Shown in pieces: positions 6,408 through 7,493 of a stretch of DNA of 7,493 bases. How positions within the stretch are numbered: the first letter of the stretch is position 1; every line of letters begins with the position of its first letter. The notes under the pieces were generated by a model, which did no database searches, was not told where the DNA came from, and was given only the letters and a program-made list of their open reading frames with translations. The position numbers were made by a program, and so were the translations under genes. Origin of the DNA: an uncultured Oscillospiraceae bacterium (GTDB lineage: Bacteria; Bacillota_A; Clostridia; Oscillospirales; Oscillospiraceae); NCBI GenBank assembly GCA_947631215.1, contig CANRKN010000097.1, positions 1 to 7,493 of the forward strand, read 5' to 3'.

Positions 6408-6427
6408 CTTTGCCGCTTGCGGCAAAG
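6408..6427. other. Hairpin A just after the lysozyme stop
   Basis: A perfect inverted repeat, CTTTGCCGC and GCGGCAAAG, with two bases between arms. On the minus strand it starts 11 bases after the lysozyme TAG but has no T-rich tail, so it may protect the mRNA 3' end or be part of a repeat element rather than terminate by itself. The wider stretch 6216-6438 holds no believable gene. Confidence 0.65.
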
Positions 6428-6438
6428 GGAGACCTGGC

Positions 6439-7329
6439 CTAGCGCACTTTCACGTACATGGCGTCCATGTCCACGTCCACGCTGATGCCCGGGACGGTGG
6501 CGGTGTAGGAGTACTGCCAGAAGTCGTGGTCATAGTAGAAGATGGGCTTGGTGCCCGGGTCGCCCATCCAGAGGGTCAGGCCCACCAGCTGGTTGAGGTC
6601 GTAGGTATAGTAGGCCAGGTTCAGGTAGCTGTACATCCCCGGCTCATAGCCCGCGGCCTCCACGAGCTTCGTGAACTCCAGGCATGCGGCGGTGACCACT
6701 TCCCCGTCCACGTCCGCGCTGCGGGAGCCCTCATAGGGCAGGGGCTCCCAGTCGAAGAACACGGGCAGGGTCACGTCGTAATCCTCGATGAGGCGGATGG
6801 TATACACCGCCTCCTCGGCGGCCTCCACGATGTTCAGCGCCTGGGAGAAGAAGTATACCCCCACGTCCAGGCCTGCGTCCAGGGCGCCCTGGATGTTGGC
6901 GCGGAAGCGGGCGTCCTCGTGTATCTCCCCCTCGCCGTAGGAGCGGTAGCCGCAGCGGATCATGGCAAACTCCACGCCGTAGTCCGCCACCGCCTGCCAG
7001 TCTATCTCGCCCTGATGGTCGGATACGTCCACGCCCCGGACCATGGTGAGATCCGAGCCGGCGTAGGTGGGCACCTGGTCCTGGACGTTGAAGTCCGTGG
7101 GCTCCCGGTTGAACAGCGGCATATCCTCCGCCTCCGGCACCCACATGTACCCGCCCGTGCCGCTGAGTACCTGCACCTCCCCCTCGTGGGGGTCCACCGT
7201 GGGGGTGGGGATGGGCGTGGGGCTGGGCTCCGGGGGCGCCGCGGGCCGGGCCACATAATAGATGATGAGCCCGATGAGCACCGCCAGGAGCACGAATATG
7301 ACGATTATTAAAGGAATCAGTCGTTTCAT
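6439..7329 (-). CDS. Membrane-anchored GH25 family lysozyme (N-acetylmuramidase)
   Basis: This 296-residue protein has an N-terminal membrane segment (residues 4-26, MKRLIPLIIVIFVLLAVLIG...), a Pro/Thr-rich linker (28-47) and a GH25 catalytic domain from about 97 to the end. GH25 enzymes cut the beta-1,4 bond between N-acetylmuramic acid and N-acetylglucosamine in peptidoglycan. Visible signatures are RGVDVSDHQGEIDW (98-111, conserved Asp101), GVYFFSQA (157-164), PVFFDWEP (189-196, the D-x-E pair Asp193/Glu195), FWQYS (270-274) and VDVDMD (284-289). The catalytic residues therefore appear intact, and length is normal for a single-domain enzyme with an anchor. With no cleavage site after the hydrophobic stretch it is probably an extracytoplasmic membrane-tethered enzyme used in wall remodelling. 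The ribosome-binding site (AAGG close to the ATG) is weak. The nearest promoter-like pair, TTGCAA (7362-7367) and TATGGT (7339-7344), would give an almost leaderless mRNA, so its promoter is uncertain. Confidence 0.92.
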   Translation of the reverse strand: MKRLIPLIIVIFVLLAVLIGLIIYYVARPAAPPEPSPTPIPTPTVDPHEGEVQVLSGTGGYMWVPEAEDMPLFNREPTDFNVQDQVPTYAGSDLTMVRGVDVSDHQGEIDWQAVADYGVEFAMIRCGYRSYGEGEIHEDARFRANIQGALDAGLDVGVYFFSQALNIVEAAEEAVYTIRLIEDYDVTLPVFFDWEPLPYEGSRSADVDGEVVTAACLEFTKLVEAAGYEPGMYSYLNLAYYTYDLNQLVGLTLWMGDPGTKPIFYYDHDFWQYSYTATVPGISVDVDMDAMYVKVR

Positions 7330-7373
7330 AGCACCTTAACCATACCACAAACGGGGCCATATTGCAATCCGAG

Positions 7374-7392
7374 GGAAAATCCTTGATTTTCC
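7374..7392. promoter_or_regulatory. Perfect 19-bp palindrome between divergent genes
   Basis: GGAAAATC and GATTTTCC flank CTT. It lies in the 127-bp gap between the lysozyme start and the plus-strand gene at 7457 and overlaps the predicted -35 box of the latter, a usual place for a repressor site. The regulator is unknown and chance cannot be excluded for an 8-bp arm. Confidence 0.4.
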
Positions 7393-7411
7393 AGCCCGTT
7401 CAAGGTATGAT
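7383..7411 (+). promoter_or_regulatory. Promoter of the plus-strand gene at 7457
   Basis: TTGATT (7383-7388), 17 bp, then TATGAT (7406-7411). Transcription should start near 7418, about 39 bases before the ATG. Spacing is optimal and both boxes are close to consensus. Confidence 0.7.
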
Positions 7412-7456
7412 GGACGGGAAGATATAAGACGCGGCTATGAGAGAGGAACGGTCGAT

Positions 7457-7493
7457 ATGGCACTGCTGCAATTTGAGGAATACAAGACGAAGC
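7457..7493 (+). CDS. N-terminal fragment of an unidentified gene running off the window
   Basis: An ATG at 7457 opens a frame, MALLQFEEYKTK, that stays open to the window edge. AGAGGAA lies about nine bases upstream of the start and a well-spaced promoter lies at 7383-7411, so initiation here is credible. Only 12 residues are visible, too few to assign a family. The short Leu/Glu/Lys-rich start would fit a helical N-terminus, and peptide chain release factor 2 is one faint possibility, not a claim. It is divergent from the lysozyme gene. Confidence 0.6.
   Translation, partial: MALLQFEEYKTK

Noticed and set aside
6189..6425. Minus-strand open frame of 78 residues
   Set aside because: It covers the hairpin cluster and the surface-gene promoter, has no ribosome-binding site, and its composition is explained by the inverted repeats.
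7339..7367. TTGCAA / TATGGT as the lysozyme promoter
   Set aside because: Spacing is 17 bp, but transcription would start about three bases before the ATG and exclude the ribosome-binding site; kept only as a remark.

Overview
The window looks like a chromosomal segment of a GC-rich, Gram-positive gut-type Firmicute, most likely a clostridial lineage near Oscillospiraceae. This rests on the very large secreted modular protein with FIVAR, YDG-like and aromatic wall-binding modules, a GH25 lysozyme, strong AGGAGG ribosome-binding sites, sigma-A-type promoters and G/C-biased third positions. No rRNA, tRNA, CRISPR array, transposase or integrase is visible.

Layout from left to right. (1) Positions 1-442 hold a copper-sensor gene, csoR, on the minus strand. 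It has a near-consensus promoter (TTGACA, 17 bp, TATGAT) carrying two G/C-tract palindromes, one in the -35/-10 spacer and one over the expected start of transcription. No terminator follows csoR, and a ribosome-binding-site-like sequence lies at the window edge, so it probably leads an operon that continues outside the window. (2) A strong UUCG-loop terminator at 472-502 separates csoR from a 5.6-kb minus-strand gene at 524-6114. That gene encodes a secreted surface protein of about 1,860 residues: signal peptide, Pro/Ala/Glu-rich stretch, beta-repeat region, a tandem A-B-C-A-B-C-A array of Ig/YDG-like modules, a Cys/His-rich segment, a carboxypeptidase-regulatory-like fold, a further beta domain, four 63-residue FIVAR repeats and an aromatic wall-binding-like tail. 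The tail is in a different frame from the rest; one extra base in a G5 run (908-912) would join them. (3) The promoter of this gene is a perfect TATAAT and a good TTGAAA separated by a 16-bp spacer that contains a run of ten G, the arrangement expected of a phase-variable promoter. An imperfect 25-bp palindrome lies at the expected start of transcription. (4) Positions 6305-6427 hold three consecutive hairpins without an evident gene. (5) A membrane-anchored GH25 lysozyme (6439-7329, minus) follows. (6) A divergent plus-strand gene begins at 7457 and runs off the window, with its own promoter.

The genes do not form one pathway. csoR is an independent copper-response unit, and the surface protein and lysozyme are separately transcribed cell-envelope genes. 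The most interesting element is the surface-protein locus: a homopolymer in its promoter spacer could tune expression, and a second short homopolymer decides whether the predicted wall-binding tail is translated. Both could be sequencing or assembly artefacts and need read-level confirmation.
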